64,000 nucleotides of DNA from Actinomycetota bacterium. Its GTDB lineage: Bacteria > Actinomycetota > Thermoleophilia > Gaiellales > Gaiellaceae. Shown in pieces: positions 16,383 through 25,667 of this stretch. Position numbers and translations under genes: made by a program. The notes beneath the pieces are model-generated. The model was not told the DNA's origin. It did not search any database and saw only the letters and a program-made list of their open reading frames with translations. Numbering within the stretch: position 1 is the stretch's first letter; each line of letters begins with the position of its first letter. The stretch covers positions 1 through 64,000 of the forward strand of contig ML178782.1 of NCBI GenBank assembly GCA_004366385.1, read 5' to 3'.

Positions 16383-18331
16383 TCGCAGGCGCCCTCGTCG
16401 ACGGCCTGGCGCGAGACGTCGAGCGGGCCGCCCGGCACCCACTGCTCGCCGGCCCGGTCGAGCCCCCACGCGCGGTTCAGGTACTCGTACGCGAGGCAGA
16501 GGTTCCCGCGCACGGCGTACTGGAACATCCCGAGCCGGTACCACGTCTCCGGGTTCTCCGGCTGGAGCTCGACCGCGTCCGCGTAGTGCGTCTCGGCGGC
16601 GCGCAGGAACCCCAGGCGCTGCGAGCGGCGCGCGAGCGCCCAGATCGGCTCCGGCGAGGACGGGTTGAACAGCCGCGCGCGCTCCGCGAGCTCACGTGAC
16701 CGGGCGAAGTCGCGGTCGTCGAGCGCGCGGGTGGAGGCCCGCACGTCGCGGTCGGAGAGCCGCGGCGACGCGAAGGAGACGAGCGCGACGACGGCCACGA
16801 GCACGGCGGCGACCGTCAGGAGCGGCCTCGCTCTCGTCGCTCCCGCCTCGCCCGCCGCCGCGAGCACGCCGAGCGCGACCAGCACCGGCGCGGTCACCGC
16901 GAGGAAGTCCCACGAGTAGTCCACGAGCGAGTGCAGGAGGTACGCCGCCGGAGCGGCAACGAGGGCGGCGGCCGCGGCGCGCTCCGCGCCCTCGAGCCTT
17001 CGGAGCGCGCGGACGCAGACGAGCGCACCGGCCCCGACGAGCGCGATCCAGAGCGCGATCCCGCCGATCCCGGCGTCCGAGAGGTGCTGGAGCGCGATGT
17101 TGTGGGGCTGCGAGACGTTCCGTGCGTCCTCGCGGTGCGCGCGGCGCGCGATCTCGAACGTCCCCGCCCCGGAGCCGACCGGCTGGTGGTCGGAGTACAC
17201 GTCGAGCGACTCGCGCCACCAGCAGATCCGGTTCGAGAGGCTGATCGACCCGAGCCGCCGCGGGTCGTTCGCGACCTCGGCGCACGAGACCGGGGACGTG
17301 CTCGTGTTGCCGACGGCCAGCACGACGCCCGCGAGCGCCGCCGCGGCGAGGGCGACGGCGGCGACCGAGAGCCCACGCGCGGCACGCGCACGCCCGACCG
17401 CGCCGAGCGGCCGGCGCACGGCGAACGCGACGAGCCCGGCCACCAGCAGTGCCCCGCCGAGAGCCAGCACGCCGAGCACCGCGCCGTCTGCCTCCCGGTC
17501 CGCCCTCGACGCGACGTCCTCAACGAGCGCGGGCCGCGTGTAGGCCCAGCCGGCGACGAGCACCGCCGGGGTCGCTGCGGCCACGAGCAGGAGGCCGCCC
17601 TCGACCCGCTCGCGCGCGAGCAGGATCCAGAGCACGACCACCGCGCTCCCCGCCACGAGGCCGCTCCGCGAGAGCGTCAGGAGCAGCACGAGGGTCGAGA
17701 CGTAGACGAGCAGCGCTCCCGCGACGCGAACGGCCGGCCGGTGCCCGCGCGTCGCCCCGAGCCACAGCCCGAGCGCGAGCGCGACGTTCGCGAGGAGCGC
17801 GAGCGCGTTCCAGTACCCGACCGGCTCGCGGAGCCGCGCGACACGGTCTCCCTCCGGGTCGAGCCCCGGGAACACCTTCGCGACGAGCGCCCACACGAGG
17901 ATCACGCTCGTGACGATGGATAGGACCGCGCCGGCCAGGCGGGCGGCCACGCGGCCCGCCGCGGCCGCGAGCAGCACGCCGAGGCCGAGGAACGCGAGGT
18001 ACGCGAGGCTCCGGTTGAACGCCTCCCAGCTCCGGTCGGGCGCGATCGACCACGTGATCGTCGCCCCGAGCCAGAGGCAGAGGAGCGCGAGCACGACGAC
18101 GAGCGCCACGCCTTCGCGGCCGAGCGCGGGCGCGGCGAGCAGCCCGAGCCCGACCGCGGCCAGCGCGACGGCCGCCGCGACGACTGCGCCGCCGCCGACC
18201 GGAAGGATCCCGCCGACGTCCGACCCGTCCCCCGCGAGCCCGGCCCCGAGCAGCGTTCCCGCGACCGCGAGCGCGAGGAGGGAGGCGGCCGTGCCGAGCG
18301 CCCGGGCGGACGGCTCAGGCGCCGCGTCCAT
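16379..18331 (-). CDS. O-antigen ligase family protein with C-terminal TPR
   Basis: Multi-TM; PVGSGAGTFEIARRAHREDARNVSQPHNIALQHLSDAGIGG; TPR-like C-terminus. Confidence 0.88.
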   Translation of the reverse strand: MDAAPEPSARALGTAASLLALAVAGTLLGAGLAGDGSDVGGILPVGGGAVVAAAVALAAVGLGLLAAPALGREGVALVVVLALLCLWLGATITWSIAPDRSWEAFNRSLAYLAFLGLGVLLAAAAGRVAARLAGAVLSIVTSVILVWALVAKVFPGLDPEGDRVARLREPVGYWNALALLANVALALGLWLGATRGHRPAVRVAGALLVYVSTLVLLLTLSRSGLVAGSAVVVLWILLARERVEGGLLLVAAATPAVLVAGWAYTRPALVEDVASRADREADGAVLGVLALGGALLVAGLVAFAVRRPLGAVGRARAARGLSVAAVALAAAALAGVVLAVGNTSTSPVSCAEVANDPRRLGSISLSNRICWWRESLDVYSDHQPVGSGAGTFEIARRAHREDARNVSQPHNIALQHLSDAGIGGIALWIALVGAGALVCVRALRRLEGAERAAAAALVAAPAAYLLHSLVDYSWDFLAVTAPVLVALGVLAAAGEAGATRARPLLTVAAVLVAVVALVSFASPRLSDRDVRASTRALDDRDFARSRELAERARLFNPSSPEPIWALARRSQRLGFLRAAETHYADAVELQPENPETWYRLGMFQYAVRGNLCLAYEYLNRAWGLDRAGEQWVPGGPLDVSRQAVDEGACD

Positions 18332-18454
18332 GACTGTCGAGGCTACCAGCGCCTCCTCAAGCGATCGTCCGCTCTAACCGACAACTGGGGCGTCGCGTCT
18401 CAAGAGAGCGAGGCCAGTCCGTCTAACAATTCGTTTACCCTCCTCGTACGCGGG

Positions 18455-18489
18455 GATCACCTGAGGGGGAAAGACTGTCTCAGGTCATC
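18455..18489 (+). promoter_or_regulatory. Imperfect inverted repeat in leader of 18504 CDS
   Basis: GATCACCTGAG-N13-CTCAGGTCATC, 11-bp arms with one mismatch, 15 bp before GTG. Confidence 0.4.
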
Positions 18490-18503
18490 GGCTGCCACCT
18501 TCC

Positions 18504-19100
18504 GTGAATCGTCACACGAGCCCATCACGACGGCCCCTGGCGTTCCTCGCCGGTCTCATGCTGCTCGCGTGCGCGATCGCGGCGCTCGCGCTGCCGTCCA
18601 CGGCGATGGCCTCGAAGTGCGGGGACGCGGTGCTCGCGGACTGGTTCGACAACGGCCGCATCGATCGCGTGTACCCGCTTCGCTGCTACCAGGAGGCAAT
18701 CGACGCCATCCCGGCCGACCTCCGCGACTACGCGAACGTCGAGGAGGTCATCTCCCGCGCCCTCGCTGCGGCGACGAACGCCGACAGCGGCGGCTCCGGC
18801 GGGTCGGGCTCCGGTTCCGGCGGCGGCTCGGGCGGCTCCGGCGGGTCGGGCTCCGGCGGCTCGGACGAGCCGACGCGCCCGGTCGCCCCCGTCTCGCCGG
18901 GCACCGGCGGAGGCTCCGAGGCGGCGCCGACGATCGACACCTCGTCGGTGTCCTCCGTGCCGATCCCGCTGCTGCTGCTGGGCGGCATGTCGCTCGCGCT
19001 CCTCGGCGCGGGCGGCCTCGGGTACCTCTCGCGCCGCCGCCACGAGGCGACCGCCGAAGGCCTGCTCGACGACCTCGGCGACGACGACCTCGGCGGCTGA
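18504..19100 (+). CDS. Secreted, C-terminally membrane-anchored Gly/Ser-rich protein
   Basis: Signal peptide, conserved Cys pair, GGSGGSGSGSGG linker, C-terminal TM plus RRR. Confidence 0.75.
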   Translation: MNRHTSPSRRPLAFLAGLMLLACAIAALALPSTAMASKCGDAVLADWFDNGRIDRVYPLRCYQEAIDAIPADLRDYANVEEVISRALAAATNADSGGSGGSGSGSGGGSGGSGGSGSGGSDEPTRPVAPVSPGTGGGSEAAPTIDTSSVSSVPIPLLLLGGMSLALLGAGGLGYLSRRRHEATAEGLLDDLGDDDLGG

Positions 19101-19292
19101 CGCCGACGCCGGGCCATCCGCCGCCCCGGCGGTGAGAGAGCCCCGCGCCGGTAGACTTCAGGAGCCTTGACGCGGTCCAGAACTTCGCTATTTGCAGGAA
19201 TTTCGCAGGCAAGCCGTACCATCCGACCCCCCTCCTACCCTCTCTGGTCCGCTCGCATGACGCACGTCGCCCATCCGGGCGGGGAGACCTAG

Positions 19293-22200
19293 ATGTCGGA
19301 CACGGCCCGGGAGGACACGATGGCAACGGCGGGGCAGGCTGGAACCCAGAGCGCGACCCAGAGCGCGGTCGCCGAGAGCGTCGCGATCACCGACGAGGAG
19401 ATCGCCAACACGGTCGTCGAGCAGGAGGCGAGCGTCGCGCCGCGCCGTCTCTTCACCATCCCCGGCCGCGACCCCTTCGAGGAGGTCGAGTGGGAGCTCC
19501 GCCACGCCCACATCCCCGGCAAGGACGGCCCTGCGTTCGAGCAGAAGGACGTCGAGTTCCCCAAGTTCTGGTCGCAGACCGCGACGAACATCGTCGCGCA
19601 GAAGTACTTCCGCGGCCGCATGGCCTCCCCCGAGCGCGAGCGCTCCGTGAAGCAGATGATCGGCCGCGTCGTCGACACGATCGGCGGCTGGGGCCGCGAG
19701 GGCGGCTACTTCGCGACCGACGAGGAGGCCGACACCTTCGAGGCCGAGCTGAAGGCGATCCTCGTCAACCAGTACGCGTCCTTCAACTCCCCGGTCTGGT
19801 TCAACGTCGGCTTCGAGGCGAAGCCGCAATGCTCGGCGTGCCAACCGTGGCACGCGCTCGTCTCGACCCCCGACGGGATGATCCCGATCGGGCAGCTCGT
19901 CGAGGAGGAGCAGGTCGGGCGTGAGGTCTACGACGCCGCCGGCATCACCCGGATCGTTGCGGTCAAGGCCAACGGCCTGAAGGAGGTCTTCCGCGTCACC
20001 CTCCGCAACGGCAGCTTCGTCGAAGCGACCGGCGACCACGTCGTCAAGGTCGTGCACACGCGCAGGACGCAGCCGTCCTGGCTCCGCGTCGACGCGCTCA
20101 GGCCTGGAATGCGGATGCACCTCCATCCCCATCGCGCGAAGGTCGAAGCGCGCACGCCGGCTCTCGTCGGCGGCGGCTCGGCGCTGCTCGACGACTCGGA
20201 GACGACCGCTGACCCAGTTGCGATCGCCGAGGCGGCGCTCGCCGGCTGGCTCCAGGCGGACGGGTTCGTCGGCCAGTACGAGCAGGGCACGAACCGGTCG
20301 CTCACCGTCGAGTTCCAGGTCGCGAACGACGACGAGTACGAGTGGGTCGTCTCCAACCTCGACCTCGTCTTCCCCGACGTCCACCGCCATGTCCGCAACG
20401 TCCCGACACAGGACGAGTCGCTGACCTGCCGGCGCATCCGCCTCTACGGCGAGGAGCTCCGCGACTTCGTCGATCGCTGGCAGCTTCTCCTTCACGGCAC
20501 GGCGATCCGCGTTCCGGAGCAGCTCTGGACGGCGTCCCACGAGGAGATCACCGCGTACCTGCGCAGCGTCTTCCAGGCGGACGGCTACGTGAGCGTTCGC
20601 CGCGACAACGGCAACGAGAACGGGCGCGTGGGCTTCTCGGTCATCGGCGAGCGCTGGGCCGAAGACGTGCAACTCCTCCTGAACGTCGTCGGAATCTACT
20701 CGCGCCGCACCCGCAAGACTGAGGCGCGCGACAACCGCCACGACCTCCACGAGGTCTCGATCTCGATCGGCTCCGAGCGAGCACGCTTCGCCGAGCTCGT
20801 CGGCTTCGTCGGCGCGGACAAGCAGCAGAAGCTCCTCGAGTCGCTCGGGCTCCGCGGCCTGAAGACCTGCCCGGACCTCCGCGAGGAGGAGATCGTCTCG
20901 ATCGAGAGCATCGGCGTCCGCGACGTCTACGACATCCAGACCGAGTCGGGCGAGTACCTGACCAACAACGTCGCCGTGCACAACTGCTTCATCCTCTCGA
21001 TCGAGGACTCGATGGAGTCGATCCTCGACTGGATCCGCCGTGAGGGCGTCATCTTCCGCGGCGGCTCCGGCTCCGGCGTCAACCTCTCCCGCCTCCGCTC
21101 CTCGAAGGAGCAGCTCTCGAAGGGCGGCCACGCCTCCGGGCCCGTCTCCTTCATGCGCGGCGCCGACGCGTCCGCCGGCACGATCAAGTCCGGCGGCAAG
21201 ACGCGGCGCGCCGCGAAGATGGTCGTCCTCGACGTCGACCACCCGGACGTCGAGGAGTTCATCTGGTGCAAGGCCAAGGAGGAGCGCAAGGCGCGCATCC
21301 TCGAGCAGGCGGGCTACGACATGTCGCTCGACTCGCCCGACTGGGCCTCGATCCAGTACCAGAACGCGAACAACTCGGTCCGCGTCACGGACGCCTTCAT
21401 GGAGTCCGTCGTCGAGGGCAAGGAGTGGAACCTGACCGCGCGCACCGACGGCTCCGTCGTGGAGACGAAGGACGCGCGCGACATCCTCCGCCAGATGGCC
21501 GAGGCCGCGTGGGAGTGCGCCGACCCGGGCGTCCAGTACGACACGACGATCAACAACTGGCACACGCTCCCGAACACGAGCCGCATCAACGCGTCGAACC
21601 CGTGCTTCCCCGGCGATGCGCGCGTGCACACGACGCTCGGTCTGCTCCGCTTCGAGGAGCTGTACGAACGCTGGCTCGCCGGCGAGGAGCTCCGCGTCTA
21701 CACGCATCGCGCGACCGCGAAGGAGCCGGGCGAGGGTGTCGTGGCGACGGTCCCGGTCACGGTCATGCAGAACGGGATCAAGCCGATCGTCCTTCTTCGC
21801 TTCGCGAACGGCCAGCAGCTGCGGTGCACGCCGAACCACCGCGTGTGGACACTGAACCGCGGCTACGTCGAAGCCGCCGAGCTGACGACGGAGGACCGCG
21901 TCCTGCTCAACGACACCGCGACGCCGGCCACCGACGCGTCGTGGATCCTGCCCGTCAAGGTCGAGGCCCTCGCCAAGTCTGCCCCGCGTGGAGGCACCGC
22001 GACGTACCGCGAGCTTCCCGACCGCTGGAGCGAAGGCCTCGCGGAGCTCACCGGCCATCTGATCGGTGACGGCTGTCTCACGGACGCACAGACCCAATGG
22101 ATCTACGGAGGCGACGACATCGAGGACGGCCTCTGCGGATCACACGAGGGGATGCTGCGCGAGCTGATCGGCGGCATCTCGGTGCAGAACATGCCGAACG

Positions 22201-24464
22201 ACACGCTGCAGCTGCGCGCCGGGAGCGAAGCGGTGCGCGAGCTCTTCCGCGGCATCGGTGTCACGTCGGGACGAGCGCACGAGAAGCGCGTCCCGGCAGG
22301 AGTCTTCACCGCACCGATCGAGGTGCAAGCCGCGTTCCTGCGCGGGCTGTTCGGCGCGGACGGCTGCGTCTCTCGCGTGGAGAACGGCAAGGGAAGCCGC
22401 TACGTCGGGCTCGGAAGCCGCAGCGAGGCGCTGCTCAAGGACGTGCAGCGGCTCCTGAACGCGTTCGGCATCCGGGGCCGCATCTACACGGTCTCAGGGA
22501 GCGAGACAACGAACTTCGAGTACACGCGCGTCGACGGGACGCACGTCGCGTACGCCTCACGCCAGGGCTTCGACCTCCGGATCACCGGGTCGGATCTCGC
22601 CCGCTTCGCCAGCGAGATCCGGTTCTCCGCGCCGCGCAAGCAGGCTGCGCTCGAGACGCTCCTCGCCGAGACGGGGCGCTACGCGACGAAGGCGGGCACG
22701 ACGCTCGTCGCGCGCGAGGAGGACGGCCAGGAGGCCGTCTACAACCTCACCGAGCCACTGCACCACTCCTACATCGTCGATGGGGTCGTGGTCGCGAACT
22801 GCAGTGAGTACATGTCGATCGACGACTCCGCCTGCAACCTCGCGTCGCTCAACCTCCTGAAGTTCCGCCGCGAGGACGGCGAGCTCGACATCGAGGCGTT
22901 CGAGCACGCCGTCGACGTCGTCTTCCTCGCGCAGGAGATCGCGGTCGGCTACTCCTCGTACCCGACCCCCGAGATCGAGCGGAACGCGAAGGCGTACCGC
23001 CAGCTCGGCCTCGGCTACGCGAACCTCGGCGCCCTGCTCATGGCGCGCGGGCTCCCGTACGACTCGGACGAGGGTCGCGCGTACGCGGCCGCGATCACCG
23101 CGCTCATGACCGGCCGTGCGTATCGGAAGTCTGCGGAGGTGGCGCGCCGCATGGGGCCGTTCGCCGGCTACCGCCCGAACGCCGCGGCGATGACGGGCGT
23201 CATCGCGAAGCACCGCGCGGCCGTCGGCAACATCGACCACCAGGACTCCGTGCCGAACGACCTGCTCGCCGCCGCGCGCAAAGCGTGGGACGAAGCGCTC
23301 GAAATTGGCGAGGCGAATGGCTGGCGAAATGCACAGGCCAGTGTTTTGGCCCCCACTGGGACTATAAGTTTTATGATGGATTGTGATACAACTGGTGTCG
23401 AGCCCGACTTCTCGCTCGTGAAGTCGAAGAAGCTCGTCGGCGGTGGCGAGATCACGATCGTCAACCGCACCGTCCCGATGGCCCTCGACAAGCTCGGCTA
23501 CGCGCCGACCGAGGGCGAGGAGATCGTCGCGTTCATCGACGAGCGGAACACGATCGTCGGCGCCCCGTACGTCAAGGCCGAGCACTACCCGGTCTTCGAC
23601 TGCGCGATCGGCGACCGCGCGATCCACTACATGGGCCACGTGAAGATGATGGGCGCCGTCCAGCCGTTCATCTCGGGCGCGATCTCGAAGACGGTGAACC
23701 TCCCCGAGGAGGTCACGGTCGACGAGATCTCGCAGCTCCTCGTCGAGTCGTGGCAGCTCGGCGTGAAGGCGATCGCGATCTACCGCGACAACTGCAAGGT
23801 CGCGCAGCCGCTCTCAGGGAAGTCCGAGGCGGGCGCGACGACGCTCGAGCCCGTTGCCGTCGGCGTTGGCCCGCTCCCGCAGCGGCGCCGCCTGCCGGAC
23901 GACCGCGTCGAGGTCGGCCGCAAGTTCAAGGTCGGCGAGTACGAGGGCTACATCCACGTCGGCCTCTTCGACGACGGCACGCCCGGCGACATCTTCGTGG
24001 ACATCGCGAAGGAGGGCACGACCCTCGCCGGCCTCATGAACTCGTTCATGATCTCCGTCTCGCTCGGCCTCCAGTACGGCGTGCCGCTCGAGGTGTACGT
24101 CTCGAAGTTCAGCCACATGCGCTTCGAGCCCTCGGGCATGACGAACGACGCGGACATCCGGGTCGCGAAGTCGATCGTCGACTACATCTTCCGCTGGATG
24201 GGGAAGAAGTTCCTCTCCACCGACCAGCAGGAGGAGGCGGGCATCCTGACGGCCGAGGTGAAGGCGCGCCTGGCGGCGGCCTACAACGAGGCGGGCGACC
24301 ACGCGGCGGCGGCCGAGATGGTGAGCGCGCCCGCCCCGGGCCAGACGGCGCTCTTCAACCAGTGGGAGGACGCAGTCGAGTGCGCCAAGTGCGGCGGCCG
24401 GATGGTCAGGACAGGGTCGTGCTACACGTGCCGAGACTGCGGCACGAACACCGGCTGCTCGTAG
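19293..24464 (+). CDS. nrdJ: Adenosylcobalamin-dependent (class II) ribonucleotide reductase with two inteins
   Basis: [67 protein letters not shown], C-terminal CAKCGG...[11 protein letters not shown]. Confidence 0.96.
   Translation: [1723 protein letters not shown]
19839..20984 (+). other. Intein 1 in nrdJ (382 codons, LAGLIDADG homing endonuclease)
   Basis: Extein junctions [18 protein letters not shown] ... [16 protein letters not shown]; DOD motifs [11 protein letters not shown] and [11 protein letters not shown]. Confidence 0.95.
21603..22799 (+). other. Intein 2 in nrdJ (399 codons, LAGLIDADG homing endonuclease)
   Basis: Extein junctions [16 protein letters not shown] ... [16 protein letters not shown]; DOD motifs [11 protein letters not shown] and [11 protein letters not shown]. 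Confidence 0.95.
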
Positions 24465-24500
24465 CTAGAGGAGAGCCGTCCCAGGGAGCAACACGAGAGC

Positions 24501-25178
24501 GTGCCTGAGCTCGTACTTGAATCCATCAAGGACTTCGGCGGCATTGATGCCGACGCTGACGAGCTCTTGCGTGAGTGCTTTCAGGATCACCCCGCATTCC
24601 TGGCTGCTCGGGCGCACGAGCGCTTCCTCGTCATCGGTCGTAAAGGAAGCGGCAAGACAGCCATCTTCAAGCGGATCATTACCGAGCGGTCACCGCTCAC
24701 GTTCAGCTTTGGGCACACCTTCGACGACTACCCGTGGTCGTACCACGATCTTCAGGCTCAGGTCGGCGTGCCTGAAGAACGGCGATACATACACAGCTGG
24801 CGCTACCTCATTCTCATGGGCCTCGCCAAGCTGCTCCTTAACGTTGACCAGTCGCAGCCGTGGGATGACGTCGCTATCGAACCGCTTGGTGACCTCGAGG
24901 ACTTCGTGGTCGACTCCTACGGTTCCCGTGACCCCGACCTTACTCAGCTCTTCCAACCACAAAAGCGACTGCGCTTCAAAGGCGGTCTCAAACTCGCGAT
25001 CGCTTCGATCGAAGGCGAGACAGTACTTGTCAAGGAACTGCCCACGCACGTTCAAGACGTCAACCGCACTGTTCAGAGTGCGGTGCTGACGTCGTTATCG
25101 CATACGCGACCGCGGCGAGCGCTTCGTCGAAGTCGAGTGCGGATGCCTTCAGCTGTCCTGCGCGCTCAAGCACTGTGA
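24501..25178 (+). CDS. P-loop ATPase (possibly Sll1717-like), likely C-terminally truncated
   Basis: FLVIGRKGSGKTAIFKRII Walker A; reduced GC3; C-terminal Arg-rich tail looks like out-of-frame sequence. Confidence 0.55.
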   Translation: MPELVLESIKDFGGIDADADELLRECFQDHPAFLAARAHERFLVIGRKGSGKTAIFKRIITERSPLTFSFGHTFDDYPWSYHDLQAQVGVPEERRYIHSWRYLILMGLAKLLLNVDQSQPWDDVAIEPLGDLEDFVVDSYGSRDPDLTQLFQPQKRLRFKGGLKLAIASIEGETVLVKELPTHVQDVNRTVQSAVLTSLSHTRPRRALRRSRVRMPSAVLRAQAL

Positions 25179-25291
25179 GCGATGCCTCTCGGCGCGCTCG
25201 ATTCGACTCCACCCCGTCCACGAGCCGGAGACCCTAGTCGGATGTCGAACAGGGGAACCCGGGTCGGGTCCTAGTCGGTGCACCGAAGCGG

Positions 25292-25633
25292 ATGCGCGAC
25301 CCGCCCCGGGGACTAGCATCCAGCGGGGAGGCGGGCGAGGCGCACTGGTACTCGCCGGACGAAGGAGCGCCCGCCGGCATCGTGGCGTTCGCCGGCAGGG
25401 AGCCGCAGGACCTCGTGCTCTGGATCGAGGACCGCCGCACGGTCATCTGCGGCGACTCGCTCGTCGACTTCGGCCAGGGCCTCGAGATCCCGCTCCAGTG
25501 GCTCCGCAAGGACGTCTCCCGCGAGCAGGTCGTCGCGAGCCTGAGCCCCCTGCTCGACTTCCCCGTCGAGCTCGTGCTTCCGACGCACGGCGCTCCGACC
25601 GACCGGGCCGCGCTCGAGCGCGCGCTGTCCTGA
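25292..25633 (+). pseudogene. MBL-fold hydrolase C-terminal fragment
   Basis: VICGDSLVDFGQGLEIPLQWL...LDFPVELVLPTHGAPTDRAALERALS without the N-terminal HxHxDH region. Confidence 0.65.
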
Positions 25634-25667
25634 TGACCGTGCGCGGCGGCGCCCCGAGAGGCGGCAG

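Noticed and set aside
18781-18870. Gly/Ser repeat as possible minisatellite
   Set aside because: Explained as a flexible protein linker; copies are short and codon-driven.
19101-19292. Possible cobalamin riboswitch upstream of B12-dependent nrdJ
   Set aside because: Looked for a B12-box-like core and NrdR boxes; none recognisable by eye in this interval.
19188-22097. 969 aa ORF antisense to nrdJ
   Set aside because: Low-complexity R/D/V/L-rich antisense frame produced by strong GC3 in nrdJ; not a real gene.
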